From assembly GCA_022457065.1 (NCBI GenBank), contig JAJGBQ010000004.1:2046001-2110000 (forward strand): 64,000 nt of DNA. Direction: 5' to 3'. Within the stretch, counting starts at the first letter, position 1. The number at the start of each line of letters is the position of its first letter. This document shows, one piece after another, positions 33,491 to 44,600 of this stretch. Source of the stretch: Curvularia sp. ZM96. Lineage: Eukaryota; Ascomycota; Dothideomycetes; Pleosporales; Pleosporaceae. A model generated the notes under the pieces. That model saw only the letters and a list, made by a program, of their open reading frames with translations. It had not been told where the DNA came from and did not search any database. The translations under genes and the position numbers were made by a program.

Positions 33491-34781
33491 TTAAACAATC
33501 TCCAAACCAAACGCCTCCCCGTAGCCATTGTAGGCCACGCCCCTGTAGTTCCAAGTCGGACACTTCTCCTGCATATTGCCACTCCTGTCAGTCGCGCGAC
33601 TGTAGATGGTGACATTCTTTCCCTTTTCAACCTTGACCTTTGCTTTCCACAGGGCCCACGCCCACTTCAGCTCCACATCTTTAGCATCTTCACCGTCATA
33701 GTGGTTAATCAACTCGGCATCCTCCCACGACTTTCCGCCGTCAACGCTGACCTCGACTTTGGCAATGGGACCGTCCGCTCCACTAGGCAGGGCGTATCCT
33801 CTGACTTCGATGGTGCCGTCTGCATCTCGTTGCACGGTAGTTCCAGACTTTGGTATGCCAATAACGCTGTTGACCGGCATGTCCTGGAGTGCACTGACCT
33901 TTGGCCAGTACTCTTTTGCCTTTTCTTTTGTGTCAGCCTCTGGAGGCAGGATCTTGTAGTCTGATTGTTGGTAGTAGCTCTCGCTCTCGCACATCTGGAC
34001 GGAGATCTGATCAAGCCACTTCACGCTCCTCGCACCAGCGATACCAGGAGTGACGACACGAACAGGCGCACCGTGATTTGGTGGCAGTGGTTTGTCGTTC
34101 ATCTGGAGAGCAATCATGATCGAGTACTCAGGGTTCAGAGCCCTTGAGAGCGGGATACTGGCGCCGTAGTAGCTGTCCTCCTGCGTGGTTGTCTGAAAGC
34201 ACGCAAAGGCAACATGAGCTTCACCGAGCTTCTCTTGCTCGATGTTGATGCCTGCCCTTTCCAGAACATCTTTGAGTAGAGGCCCGCTCCACTTGCAATT
34301 CATGACTGCACCGTCGTACCAGTCTAAGCCGCAGACTTCCTTCAACTTTGTTCGCATGGTATGGCGGCGGTTACCAGCACATTGGAGTGCACTGACAACA
34401 TGGTGCTGTGGAAGAGCCTGAAGATCTGCGATGGAAAGCGAAAGTTCCCTGTGTACGAGTCCAGTTATTGTCACTCTGTGGGTATCGATGTCGATGTACG
34501 GAATCGGTCCATGATTACGATCGTAGCCGTCTTGTGTAATGAAGCTAGACTACTCGTCAGCGTCGAGTCCACTCGTATCCACTTCATTTATCGTCCCATA
34601 CCTTTGCACCAGCTTCTCGAGCTTTGGCTCCCGATTTAGCGGCTTTTCGACAGAGTATTGGAGCTATGACATCAGCGTCAGCCCTACGCTCTCGCACAGA
34701 GACCCATTTTGTGCTTCTAGACGACATAGTCCACCGCTTTGGGCAAATTAGATGGCGAAAACGGGGGCGTACCTGAACCAT
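33491..34781 (-). CDS. Sulfite oxidase (molybdopterin enzyme), 374 aa
   Basis: This enzyme oxidises sulfite to sulfate with a molybdenum-pterin cofactor. Minus-strand exons: 34781-34773 (nine bases, ATG GTT CAG), 34663-34602 and 34544-33491; introns of 109 and 57 bases, phases 0 and 2. Splicing yields MVQLQYSVEKPLNREP and SFITQDGYDRNHGPIPYI, matching the N-terminus of sulfite oxidases. The Mo-binding domain has LQCAGNRRHTM with the conserved Cys79 that ligates molybdenum, then NHGAPVRVVTPGIAGARSVKWL. The C-terminal dimerisation domain includes VSVDGGKSWEDAEL and ATDRSGNMQ. There is no cytochrome b5 domain and no nitrate-reductase extension. An open, ATG-less stretch upstream in the same frame leaves a longer leader possible. 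Location (cytosol, peroxisome or mitochondrion) is not decided by the sequence. Confidence 0.9.
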
Positions 34782-35568
34782 TGTGGTCGGTTGTGGTATG
34801 GCGGCGATGGCGTGATTGAGTGATGGAAGGCTTAGACGACGAAAGGCAGCGGGACACGCAGGTATAAGCGATGGGCGTGGGGGCGGGGTATCGGCGGCTT
34901 CGGCTTCCTCACCGCTACCACGCGGTGCTGTAATACGGAAAGTGCGGAGAGAATGCACGGGTAGAAGCGGCTCGGAGAGCTTGTTGCTGTGGGAACATGC
35001 AGTTCTAGGACAAAAGGGAAGTCGAGGAGGTTTTGAGAAGTGCGTGGCGCCTCTTTATTGGTATCATGACGTTGAAGCGGCTGGAAACCCAGGGTGTGGA
35101 TTAGCGGTCTAGTATTGAGTTTCTCTTTATCTTTCGCATGGTGACGATCTGTTGGATCACCGTTTGGATCTCAGATCCTACTCGGGAACCACGTCGAATG
35201 ACCGTCGTCTCTCCATCACAACCATGCAGCCTCGGTCATACATCTCCTATCAGCATCTATTCATCTGCCACGTTCCGATCCTTCTAACTTTCCATATAGA
35301 TCCTTCACAAACCGTCTCCTTTGAGCTGCAGATCTGTCTTCTATCTGTGTTAGATCCCAGATCCTTCTCGAAAGACCCCGATAGACCCCGATGAACCCCG
35401 AAAGTCCCTCAAATGTCGGGCTCTAAAGCTCTTCCCTCGGGCCTGTTCTAGGAGTCTTTATGCTATACTCACACGTTCCATCACCTTGCCGCAGGAGGGT
35501 GATACTTTACTCCTCGAGCAGCCCATATAAACGGCTCTTCTGTGACACTGCGTCCCGGCGCCTCGTCC
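34782..35568. other. Intergenic upstream of sulfite oxidase
   Basis: 787 bases. Directly upstream of the sulfite oxidase start the minus-strand frame stays open for more than 180 bases without an ATG. A separate ATG at 34998 (minus) opens 27 codons that look like a mitochondrial presequence but end in TAG. No further gene is seen. Confidence 0.4.
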
Positions 35569-36381
35569 TCACGAGAGCCGCCGTGCCGCCCGAAAACCTA
35601 TTGATTCCGACCTTGCTCCCCTTTCGCTCGATCCGGGTCGTATACGCCTTTCAAAAAAGGGAAGCGGTGATTCTGACTGAACCGGGTAATCCTCATCTCG
35701 CTGAAGAACCCGCGAGTTCTCCATCTCCTGTCCGAACAAGCTGCCAAAGTCCTCGCTACTCCCTTCCACCAGCACGAAACCTCTTTCACTACTAGATTCA
35801 ACCTCTCTCTCAACCCCTTCCTGATCCCTCCCCGCCCTCAGCTTTTCCTCCCTTCCAATTCTCCTCAACTGCCTCCCTGAAACCTCCCAGATCCCAGCTT
35901 TCCTTTTCTCCGCTCTCTCCCTCTTGGCTCTCTCTTTTCGTTCCTCCTCTTGCTGTCTTTCCCTATCCACAAGCGCATCCAGAACCTCCTCAACCCGTGC
36001 CAGTCTATGCCGCAGCATCTCTATCCTGCGTCGTTGCTGTATCGAAATCGACAACAGCCTCTCCATTACGTGCTTGTTCGAATGTACCATGCGGGTAAGC
36101 TGACCCAGCCACTCGCACAGTTCAGCAACACGCACTGAAAGGTGCTGGATATTCTCTTGCTGTTGTGCGATGAGATGCTCCGCCTGGCACGCATAGACGT
36201 TTTGAAGGACAGTATAGATGAGTTTGTCTGGCCCTTCATCTCCGTTGTCCTCTCCGGAAATATTGTCGGCTTTGTAGGCTGTGAGTATCATGACTACGTT
36301 GACAAGGGTAAGAAGTAGTAAGACAGGAGCCATGATGATCACGACGTCGTTGCAAAGATATTCGTGCATGATTCTGTTCAT
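35569..36381 (-). CDS. Hypothetical membrane-anchored coiled-coil protein, 270 aa
   Basis: No family recognised. One strongly hydrophobic segment lies near the N-terminus (residues about 12-35, VVIIMAPVLLLLTLVNVVMI), suggesting a signal anchor. Residues about 60-180 are mostly charged helix with heptad-like Leu spacing (ENIQHLSVRVAELCEWL, MLRHRLARVEEVLDALV) and an Arg/Glu/Lys-rich run (QQEEERKERAKRERAEKRK), a probable coiled coil. The C-terminal third is disordered, Ser/Arg/Glu-rich. Single exon, ATG at 36381. The codon pattern and length argue for a real gene, but support is weaker than for its neighbours. It could be a lineage-restricted protein. Confidence 0.6.
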   Translation of the reverse strand: MNRIMHEYLCNDVVIIMAPVLLLLTLVNVVMILTAYKADNISGEDNGDEGPDKLIYTVLQNVYACQAEHLIAQQQENIQHLSVRVAELCEWLGQLTRMVHSNKHVMERLLSISIQQRRRIEMLRHRLARVEEVLDALVDRERQQEEERKERAKRERAEKRKAGIWEVSGRQLRRIGREEKLRAGRDQEGVEREVESSSERGFVLVEGSSEDFGSLFGQEMENSRVLQRDEDYPVQSESPLPFFERRIRPGSSERGARSESIGFRAARRLS

Positions 36382-36983
36382 CCAATGGGGATGTAGGGAA
36401 GTCGTCTAGTTGGTAGCAAAAATATGATGGTATCAGATGATCGTGGGGCACAGCATCTCATCCATGGTAGCAACGCTGATATATAAACAGCTTTACAGCT
36501 TCAAAGGTGCAAATGGCATAACTCGTTTGGCATCTTCCGTCGCTTGCTACGCGTGGAGTGATAAGACCGGCTACTACGTTTGTCAGTCATGCAGCCACGC
36601 GCTGAGTCTTCTTGTTCGATCAAAGACAGTAGCTAAACGAGTCGGGCGCGGTGTGGGCAACCCGTCGGAGCAAGCTAGAGGTACCGTGTGCTGCGTTGTA
36701 AGAACATGGCTGCGCTCATGTGTTACCTGACCTTTGACCAAACAGGACGTGCATCTTTGGCTAGAACGTTGAATAAACCAACAATGATGATTGTGCTTCA
36801 AGGTAAAAACTTGGCCAATGTTTGCCAAACCAACGATCCCCAACCCTAGCATAGCAAACGAAGGCAATAACACAACATCCCCTACCTGGAGGCCTACGAC
36901 ACCGAACTGGTAGCAAACGTTTACCCAATAGCATTCGATACTGGGCACGGCTGTTATCAGAGTTCTGGCTCCACGGCGTTCAC
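36382..36983. other. Intergenic, no gene seen
   Basis: 602 bases between the promoter of the coiled-coil gene and the 3' end of the next minus-strand gene. Short frames only. Confidence 0.45.
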
Positions 36984-39202
36984 CTAATCACTTAAGCCTT
37001 CAAGATCTGACGAGTGCCAGTCTTCAGCCTCGCTATCACCCAGGAATATCTTCTCGAAGCTCACGTCACCCAAACATGGTTCATGAATCAGCTTGCGTAG
37101 AGCTATCTTCTCGAATTCGTGATAGTTGCGTTGAATCGTCTGCTGCGATAACTGAGGTGAAAACTTGAAATTGGTTTTTGTATGACGCACTGGCGATGCC
37201 CGCGTATCAAGAAAGCTGATCAACTGAGCTCGATGGTCGGAATCATTGAAACTGGACGTTAATGGTGTATACGGTGGTGTCGGACACTGAATTCCCACTG
37301 CTCTGTCCGGTCTATTAGAGAGCAGCCCCCCCATCTCGGTCACATCAATCTGACCCAGTTTTTGACGCTTGAGCTCAGTATTTGGGCCAGGGCTGTAAGA
37401 GTCGTGCAAGTAATTCCCTTCTGAAGCCGTTGCATCTCTCTCGCCCGGTGAGTTGGGCCGCTTTTTTGTTGATGTTCCACTGCCTTCAGGGTTGGGATAG
37501 AGTCCGTTGTAAATCGGCGCGATTATTTTAGTGGTTTCAGCAATCTCCCCTTCATTGAGGTGCTCGCTACTCAAAGGCGGCATCTCATGAACCATCAGCT
37601 CACTGGGAGAGTCAGGAAAGAAGGCGGGTCCTTGTTGATAGACCGAAGGTTTGAACGGGTCGCGTGGCAATGCACAGGGCGCTACTAGTAATGAGTTCCG
37701 CGAATGATTGTTGCCCGTTACGGTGTAAACCTTCCTAGTGTCTATCAAGTTGACCTTGATGGCGTATCGCGATGTCGATTCGAAGCGCACATTACCAGGA
37801 AAGCGCGTGATAGTTTTGGCTTGCAGAATAGTCTCAGACACAAATGCATCATTGATCTGTCACTGACGGTTAGCAAAATCCCTCAAATATTGTTTCACTG
37901 AGTAGCGCATCATACTGCCACTCTTTCGGGGGCTTTCGCGCGGAAGAGCTCTGCTCCATGATTCCACTGAACCTCGGAAGTCGATTTTTTCACAAGATAT
38001 TCAATGAATTCAGGATACTGTTCGGGTTCTGGCTGTTGGAGGTTTTCCACGACCTGTCCACGACACGGAACTATGACATAATGCGCTCCTGGCTTGACCT
38101 GAGCAGGAACATGTTGAAAACTAATGGCAGGTGGATGCCAGGCCACATTAGCTGTCACAGCGACCAACGGAAAAGTGAACCAATTGATTAAACAGCTGAC
38201 GAATACGCGAGGTCCGGCTGGCGTGTTCTGAATACAGTCTTGTGTGGAAAGGAAATTGTAGACAAAGCGTGGAAGATCGCCGGAGCCAAACGACCAGGGA
38301 AAGCTTCTTGCTGTGAACTGGCTGTGATGGTCGTCGCAAAAAGTATCAGTCATGTCACGGAAGAGACAGGAGAGATCGATGTCAAGAAGACACGGACTGT
38401 CCTTGGGAAAGGACCGAATGAGACAGGGAAGAAGAGTGGTTTCGTCAATGCAATCTAAATCAAGTTTAGCAGTCGCCACGACATAGTTGGTGTTGTCCTA
38501 GTACAAGCGATGCACACCCTCTCCCTAGGAAGTTCAGGTGTACAGCAGGTGGGGCATTCGGGAAAGTTGTCCCTCACCTTCACATTTGTTCAATTGAGTG
38601 AAGATGGCATGTTGCAAGCGGTCTTCGATTCGTGAGACTAAACAATAACGGAACAAACGCTCCCAGAGGGTAAGCTCTAGAGCTTGGGTGTAGGAAATGC
38701 CCCTCCAGCAAGATACGGTATCGAGATGACTGATGGCTGCTCCTAATTAGATCCACAAAGCCATAATTCGGTTATGCTGTAATGGAGGTTTTATTGCTCG
38801 CGCACCTTGCTGCGTCACGTCAGACTTCCGCAGTCTTGGGTGATACATCTCGTATGCAGGTGCATCGGAGCCAGCAGCAAAGCCACGCATCTCCACATCG
38901 AATGCCACGTTAGACAGGAGTTCTGTCAAACGCTGGTTTCCCCTAGTATCTGCTGTCATAGCTGGGGATGGATGGGCATGGCCCTTGCCATCGGCGCTGG
39001 CGTGAAGCGGCGACTATGGAAGTCAGTGATGTTCACAAGCCACTCTTGGTATACTTACCAGGGATTCGACAAGCATGCTGTACTGTTCGTTATTAATGGC
39101 ACGGTAACAATGCAGCGTTCTGAGAATCGAGAAAAATGTTGGAGAGCGGCGGTGATCTGACGGATGGCGCAGATGTTACAGTTGCTTCGGGTGGGTGACC
39201 AT
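36984..39202 (-). CDS. Unrecognised six-exon protein, 622 aa
   Basis: I do not recognise this protein. Minus-strand exons: 39202-39180, 39119-39059, 39013-38806, 38742-38578, 38454-37916 and 37856-36984. All five introns (60, 45, 63, 123 and 59 bases) have GT/AG ends; the phases (2,0,1,1,0) join into one frame of 623 codons without a stop. The N-terminal half looks globular and helical (ALELTLWERLFRYCLVSRI, EDRLQHAIFTQLNKCEDC), with Cys and His but no clear metal site. The middle has FVYNFLSTQDCIQNTPAGPR and WFTFPLVAVTANVAWHPPAI. The C-terminal 290 residues are Ser/Pro-rich, with a basic patch (ELKRQKL), Thr-Pro sites (CPTPPYTPLTSS) and an acidic end, as in regulated nuclear proteins. Nuclear location is inference. 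Start ATG at 39202; the first exon has 23 bases. Confidence 0.65.
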
Positions 39203-39314
39203 GCGCGCCTTTCGCTTGTACGGACCAGTGCAAAAGTAGCTCTTGCTATACAGCAGTAGGGTACGGAAGACTTTCGCACCTCCCAAGACGGGCAGCCATA
39301 TCGCGCCTACCAGT

Positions 39315-40910
39315 CTATATGGCGTCCATGGAAGCTCGCGTGGTGAGGCGTTCATTCTTATTACCCAGTTTCGATATTTGTAGGAAGGCATCGACGCCGT
39401 AACCTTCGAGGCTGTGTATCTCCAAACTGCCAGCCCAGTATTCTGAAGAACGGTCAGATGAATTGAGTGAAGCCTACTTTGACCTGCTTACCTGCATACA
39501 GTCGCGACATGGGAAGTCCGATGCCAAGACGTAGGTCTGGTGCACGACTAGTAAGTGAAGACAAGGAGCCTGTGTGATGACCTGAGTCGCCATATCTAGA
39601 TCGTGTGTCTGACTTCTGCTGTATCTGTGCTGCAGACTCATCACCGGGAACCTGCAGCTCCTGCAGCGTGCCTAGCAGCTTTGGTACCCTAGCGAGATTC
39701 TCCATGCGCTTTTCACGTCGAGGGCCCTTGCTGAAGCTCCACAAATAAGGCAAGACTTCGTTCGGGATACCACCACCTTGGTCAGAGATGCGGATGATGA
39801 CGTGTTGCGAAGTCTCGCAAATCAAAACCTCTATGGGTGGGAGCTGAGAGTGTTTGGACCTGGGTTGTTCAATAACAGCCTGGATCGAGTTTCGCAGCAA
39901 TTCGCCAATGATGTACTCGAGATGGGTCAAAATGTACGGAAACGTCGCGTCCACATGCCCGTAGACTTTGATTTCCGGAATAGCAACGTCGGGGCCATAA
40001 GTGCGTCTGATCAGTTCTTGCATCGTCTTTCCGCAGTCTTCGACAATCTCTTTTGCGTTGCATCGTAGGAAAATTTCGCCAATAGCTTCCTGGTCTTGTG
40101 GGGGACTTTGAGCCTGAGGGAAGTGCCAGGGTGAGTTGAAGGTCTCGGTGAGAGCAAGATGTTGTTCCGCAATCACTCTTCGGGATATGCGCTGACACTT
40201 GTAAGTATCGCTCAAATGCGCCAGGGAGGACGAAGTCATACCGACCGCAGCATTGTCGTCATAAACTTGTCCGTCTCTTCAGCCTTGATGAGGCCGCGCA
40301 CTTCCAAGACACCAGTCGCCAGGCGGGGAATGACGGTCGCGTGCTCGGTCAATGTCTCCTCGAGAACCTTGCAGTACTTTTCGTTGTCTTCCAGTGAGCG
40401 TATTTCGGGTATGCGACGAAAACGCTCAAAGGCTCGTAGGTATGACTCGTAAACATGGGCGAGATGAGGGTTGGCGACGACAACATATGGCAGAGTTTGA
40501 ATATCGCGGAGGCGATGGGCAAGTCTGCACCGGGTCAGCAAGGCTTCGTGATAGCAAAGACGCCGTGCTACCTGGTTGGCAGCTCCAGTCTGCAGTAGTT
40601 GGCCGAATCGAGCAGACGAGACTCGGTCAGGGTCCTTCCGAAAAAAGTCAACTGCCGCAGGCTTATGGGCCTGGCCTCGCGCTGCACCCATCTGGAGTCG
40701 TGCCGTCAGCTGTGGTGGCCCATGGATTCTGAATTGCTCGTACGCCGCTTACTCGTCGAGTGCCGAAGACGGCCTCCATGCGGGCGCAACTGCTGCGGCA
40801 TGCTGAGCGCGGGCCGGTGGTCGTGCGACAGGACTTTGTCGAGGGATCCTCAGCAAGCTGCCGTAGGAGCGCCATGCAGCTATCTCAAGACCACGTCTTC
40901 GTACAATCAT
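39315..40910 (-). CDS. Mitochondrial pyruvate/branched-chain dehydrogenase kinase, 462 aa
   Basis: This kinase phosphorylates and switches off the E1 subunit of the pyruvate (or branched-chain 2-oxoacid) dehydrogenase complex in the mitochondrial matrix. Minus-strand exons: 40910-40753, 40691-40572, 40524-40242, 40191-39492 and 39442-39315 (phases 2, 2, 0, 1). Residues 1-50 are an Arg/Ala-rich presequence. Then come WVQREARPISLRQLTFFGR and LELPTRLAHRLRD of the regulatory four-helix domain. The GHKL ATPase parts are: N-box ELLRNSIQAV (Glu284, Asn288), G1 DQGGG (324-328) and G2 GIGLP (410-414), followed across the last intron by SRLYAEYWAGSLEIHSLEGYG. The longest open frame across exon 2 is a decoy: the 47-base intron 40571-40525 shifts the frame, and only the frame given here restores family sequence. 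PDK versus BCKDK is not settled by eye. Confidence 0.93.
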
Positions 40911-41679
40911 AGTGGCGGGTGCGCTACAGAAGGAAGGGTTGGAGCGTGAGGGTCTAGTAGAACCGCTCTAGGACACGAGGACATGTGACGACGAGCTCCG
41001 CACTCGGGCGCACCGTTTACGATGACTGAGCCACGACGCTTGCAATTATCTGATTGGACAGGGAAAAAGGCAATTTGCAGGTGGATAGGCGGCCGATGCG
41101 GCGTAGAGGATGTGCAGTGCCTGTTGCAGCCGTCGCAGACGCGAATGGCATGATGTCTTCCCAGCTTCATACCGGCGGCGAGATTGACGAATGACGTCGT
41201 GCCCTGCTCCTCTCCACTGTACAGGGCGCCAAGGCTGCACCCACTTGCAGACAGCTGAAGTCCCAAGCTTCGAGAGCTGTTCCTCCGATTTCCGTCCTTG
41301 TGCGCCGTGTCTGTCCCCCGAGTCTCTCTGCCGCCCCGAGTAATTCCAGGTCGTGTTTTTTTTTCGCCGTGGGAGGATTGACGGCGAGGATAATCCAGTC
41401 GTCACTTCTCCACTGCCGCCACCTTTTAGCGAGAAGGCCATCCTTGCCCGCGGTTCCTCGCGCGCATCTGCCCGCCTGCAACTTGCTCGATTCCCTTTCA
41501 GAGGGCGACTGGCGCGCAGCTCCTCTTGACCACCTCTCCTGCGTTGAGCGCACTCGTCGAGCCTTTCCACCTGCCCCCACGCCCAGAAGAAGCTTTTCTT
41601 CTCCGTCTGCTACTGATTTGTTGCTGCCTGTCCCGCCACCACCACCACAACCCGTTCCTGCCGGGCATTTGCAGACGCC
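40911..41679. promoter_or_regulatory. Bidirectional promoter, dehydrogenase kinase / USP7
   Basis: 769 bases between divergent starts. Several long frames cross it on the minus strand (for example 41046-41721), but they are G+C-rich chance frames antisense to the USP7 leader. No TATA box is apparent. Confidence 0.4.
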
Positions 41680-44600
41680 ATGGACCAGGTACGTCTGCGC
41701 CCTCGGCTGGAGCTCTGCCATGCCCGTCTCAGATGCTGACCCCCCTGTGCCTGCAGCTTGAAAGCGACATGCTCGTCGACCACGAGTACGACGAAAAGAC
41801 CGATGTTGCCATCATCACCCCAGACACAGACGACCCAATGGACGACGTCGACGCCGATGCCGAGCCCCGCGCCGATGAGTACGATGCGTTCATGAAAAGG
41901 CATATGCCCAAGACGCTCGAGTATGAAGTTGAGGCCGAGGCGTACCACACTTGGGAAATCAGAGAATGGCGAAGTCTCACTAGGCGTGAACATGGACCCA
42001 TATTCAAGTGCGCCGGACATCCCTGGCGCATTCTCTTCTTTCCCTACGGTAACAATGTCGACTTTGCTTCTTTCTACCTCGAGCAGGCCTACGAAGAGGA
42101 CGAGATGCCTGAGGACTGGTATGCTTGTGTCGAGTTTATGCTCGTCCTCTGGAACCCGAACGATCCTACCATCTTCACTACGCATACCGCACACCATCGC
42201 TTCACGGCAGACGAGGGTGACTGGGGATTCACACGCTTTGCCGAGCTTAGGAAGCTCTTTAGCAACTCCTGGGAGGACCGCGGACGGCCCATGGTCGAGG
42301 ACAACGGGGCCAACGTAACTGCATATGTAAGAGTGCTAAAGGACCCTACTGGGGTACTATGGCACAACTTCATCAAGTGGGTTTGTCGATATTCACGTAA
42401 CTCGGTCTCCCTTGCTGACAGACTCTAGCTACGACTCAAAGAAGGAAACTGGCATGGTTGGCCTCAAGAACCAGGGCGCAACGTGCTACCTGAATTCGCT
42501 TCTTCAGTCGCTGTTCTTCACAACCGCTTTCCGACAGGTGCGTATCAGGCTCGAAACAAGAATGCCAGTACTGACTCCGCCAGGCCGTTTACCAAATTCC
42601 CACCGCAGAAGAAGCCGACCGTTCGAATAGCGCATACGCCCTGCAAAGACTTTTCTACCTCTTACAAACCTCTAACAACGCTGTCGGGACTACAGAGTTA
42701 ACCCACTCCTTTGGTTGGGATTCCAAGCAGATTTTTGAGCAACAAGACGTGCAAGAGCTATCCCGTGTGCTCATGGACAAACTTGATGAGAGAATGAAAG
42801 GCACAGAGGCTGAAGGTGCTTTGACAAAGATGTTCGTCGGCAAGATGAAGACCTACATATCATGTATCAACGTCGACTACGAATCTTCCCGCGTTGAGGA
42901 ATTCTGGGACATTCAATTGAACGTGAGCGGAAACAAGAACCTCGACGACAGCTTCAGGGACTATGTTCAAGTGGAGACCATGGATGGTGAAAACAAATAC
43001 TTTGCAGAGGGCTTTGGACTACAGGACGCCAGAAAGGGTGTCATTTTCGAGAGCTTCCCGCCCGTACTACATCTCCAGCTCAAGCGTTTCGAGTACGACT
43101 TCCAGCGCGACGCCATGATGAAGGTCAATGATCGCTACGAATTCCCAGAGGTATGGGATGCCGCGCCGTACCTCTCCGAGGGTGCTGATCGGTCCGAATC
43201 TTGGGTCTACCATCTCCACGGTGTTTTGGTTCACAGCGGTGATCTTAACGCAGGTCATTACTACGCTTTTCTGAAGCCCACCAAAGACGGACACTACTAC
43301 AAATTCGACGACGACCGCGTCACGCGCGCCACAGTCCGAGAGGCGCTCGAAGAAAACTTTGGCGGCGATTACGTGCAAGCCAATGGAAATACTGGACAAC
43401 GCAATCCCTACACACGAGCTTGGTCTGCAAAACGTTCCATGAGCGCTTACATGTTGGTCTACATCAGGGAGACAAGGCTCGATGATGTCTTAATGGACAG
43501 CAAAGCTGTGGAGCCTCCCAAGCACCTGGCTGAGCGGCTCGCCGAAGAGAGAGCGGCCTTGGAGCGTAGGAAAAAGGAGCGCGAGGAGGCCCATTTATAC
43601 ATGGATGTTGCCGTTGCATCGAATGACCAGTTTAGCGTCTACCAGGGTTTTGATATTGTGCCATGGAAGAACGAGGTGGAGACGCCTGCCAGTCCAAAGA
43701 TCTACCGGGTTCTCAGAGCAACCACCATGGCCGACTTTGCTGCGACCGTTGCCCGTGACCTGGGAACGGAAGCAGATATGCTGCGGCCGTGGTCCATGGT
43801 CAACAGACAAAACGGCACAGTTCGTCCTGACACTGCCCTGGAATTCCCGGAGATGACAGTCGAGGAGGCCGCTAGCAAGCATGGCACAAAACAGGCGCAA
43901 TTCAGGATGTGGATCGAGAAAGCCGAGGCGCGAGACGATAGTGGTGCACCAGTATTTGGTGACCGGCTGGTGGACCTCAAGGGCCAGGCTAATAACCGGC
44001 CATTGATGATCTTCCTGAAGCACTTCGATGCCGCCCAGCAAAGCCTATTCGGTATGGGAACATTCTATGCAGCATACCAAGACAAGGTGTCCGACCTTAC
44101 ACCTACAATTTTGAAGATGATGGAATGGCCAGCTGGCACACAGATCAAGCTTTCCGAAGAAATCAAGCAAAACATGATCGAGGCCATGAAGCCCAAGGTC
44201 ACGTTGGCAGCCTCAGAGATTCAGGACGGCGACATCATCACAGTGCAGCGCGTGCTCAGCGAGAAGGAGGCTGCACAGATAACGGCGGCAGGGGGTTACA
44301 CCGAAGCCAAGGAATTCTATGATTATTTGCTTAACAAGATTAACATCGAGTTCGTGCCGAGGGTGTCGGAAGCAGATCTGCCAACCTTTTCTCTTACGCT
44401 TAGCAAGAAGATGGCATACGACCAGTTCGCTAGCAAGGTAGCGGAGCACCTCAAGACCGATCCCAATCACCTCCGCTTCACCACTGTCAGCACAGCTGGT
44501 AAGCCCAAGCAAGCAATCAAGTACAACGCCAACTCGACACTTAACAACATTCTCTTCCCCGGTCCATACAACTACTCGGCAAGTGCCATGCAGCGAAACG

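Noticed and set aside
40236..40691. N-terminal part of the longest frame at the dehydrogenase kinase
   Set aside because: Its first 40 or so residues do not match the family; the correct frame appears after removing the 47-base intron.
41046..41721. Two overlapping long minus-strand frames before USP7
   Set aside because: G+C-rich chance frames antisense to the USP7 leader and first exons; no motif, and they overlap each other.
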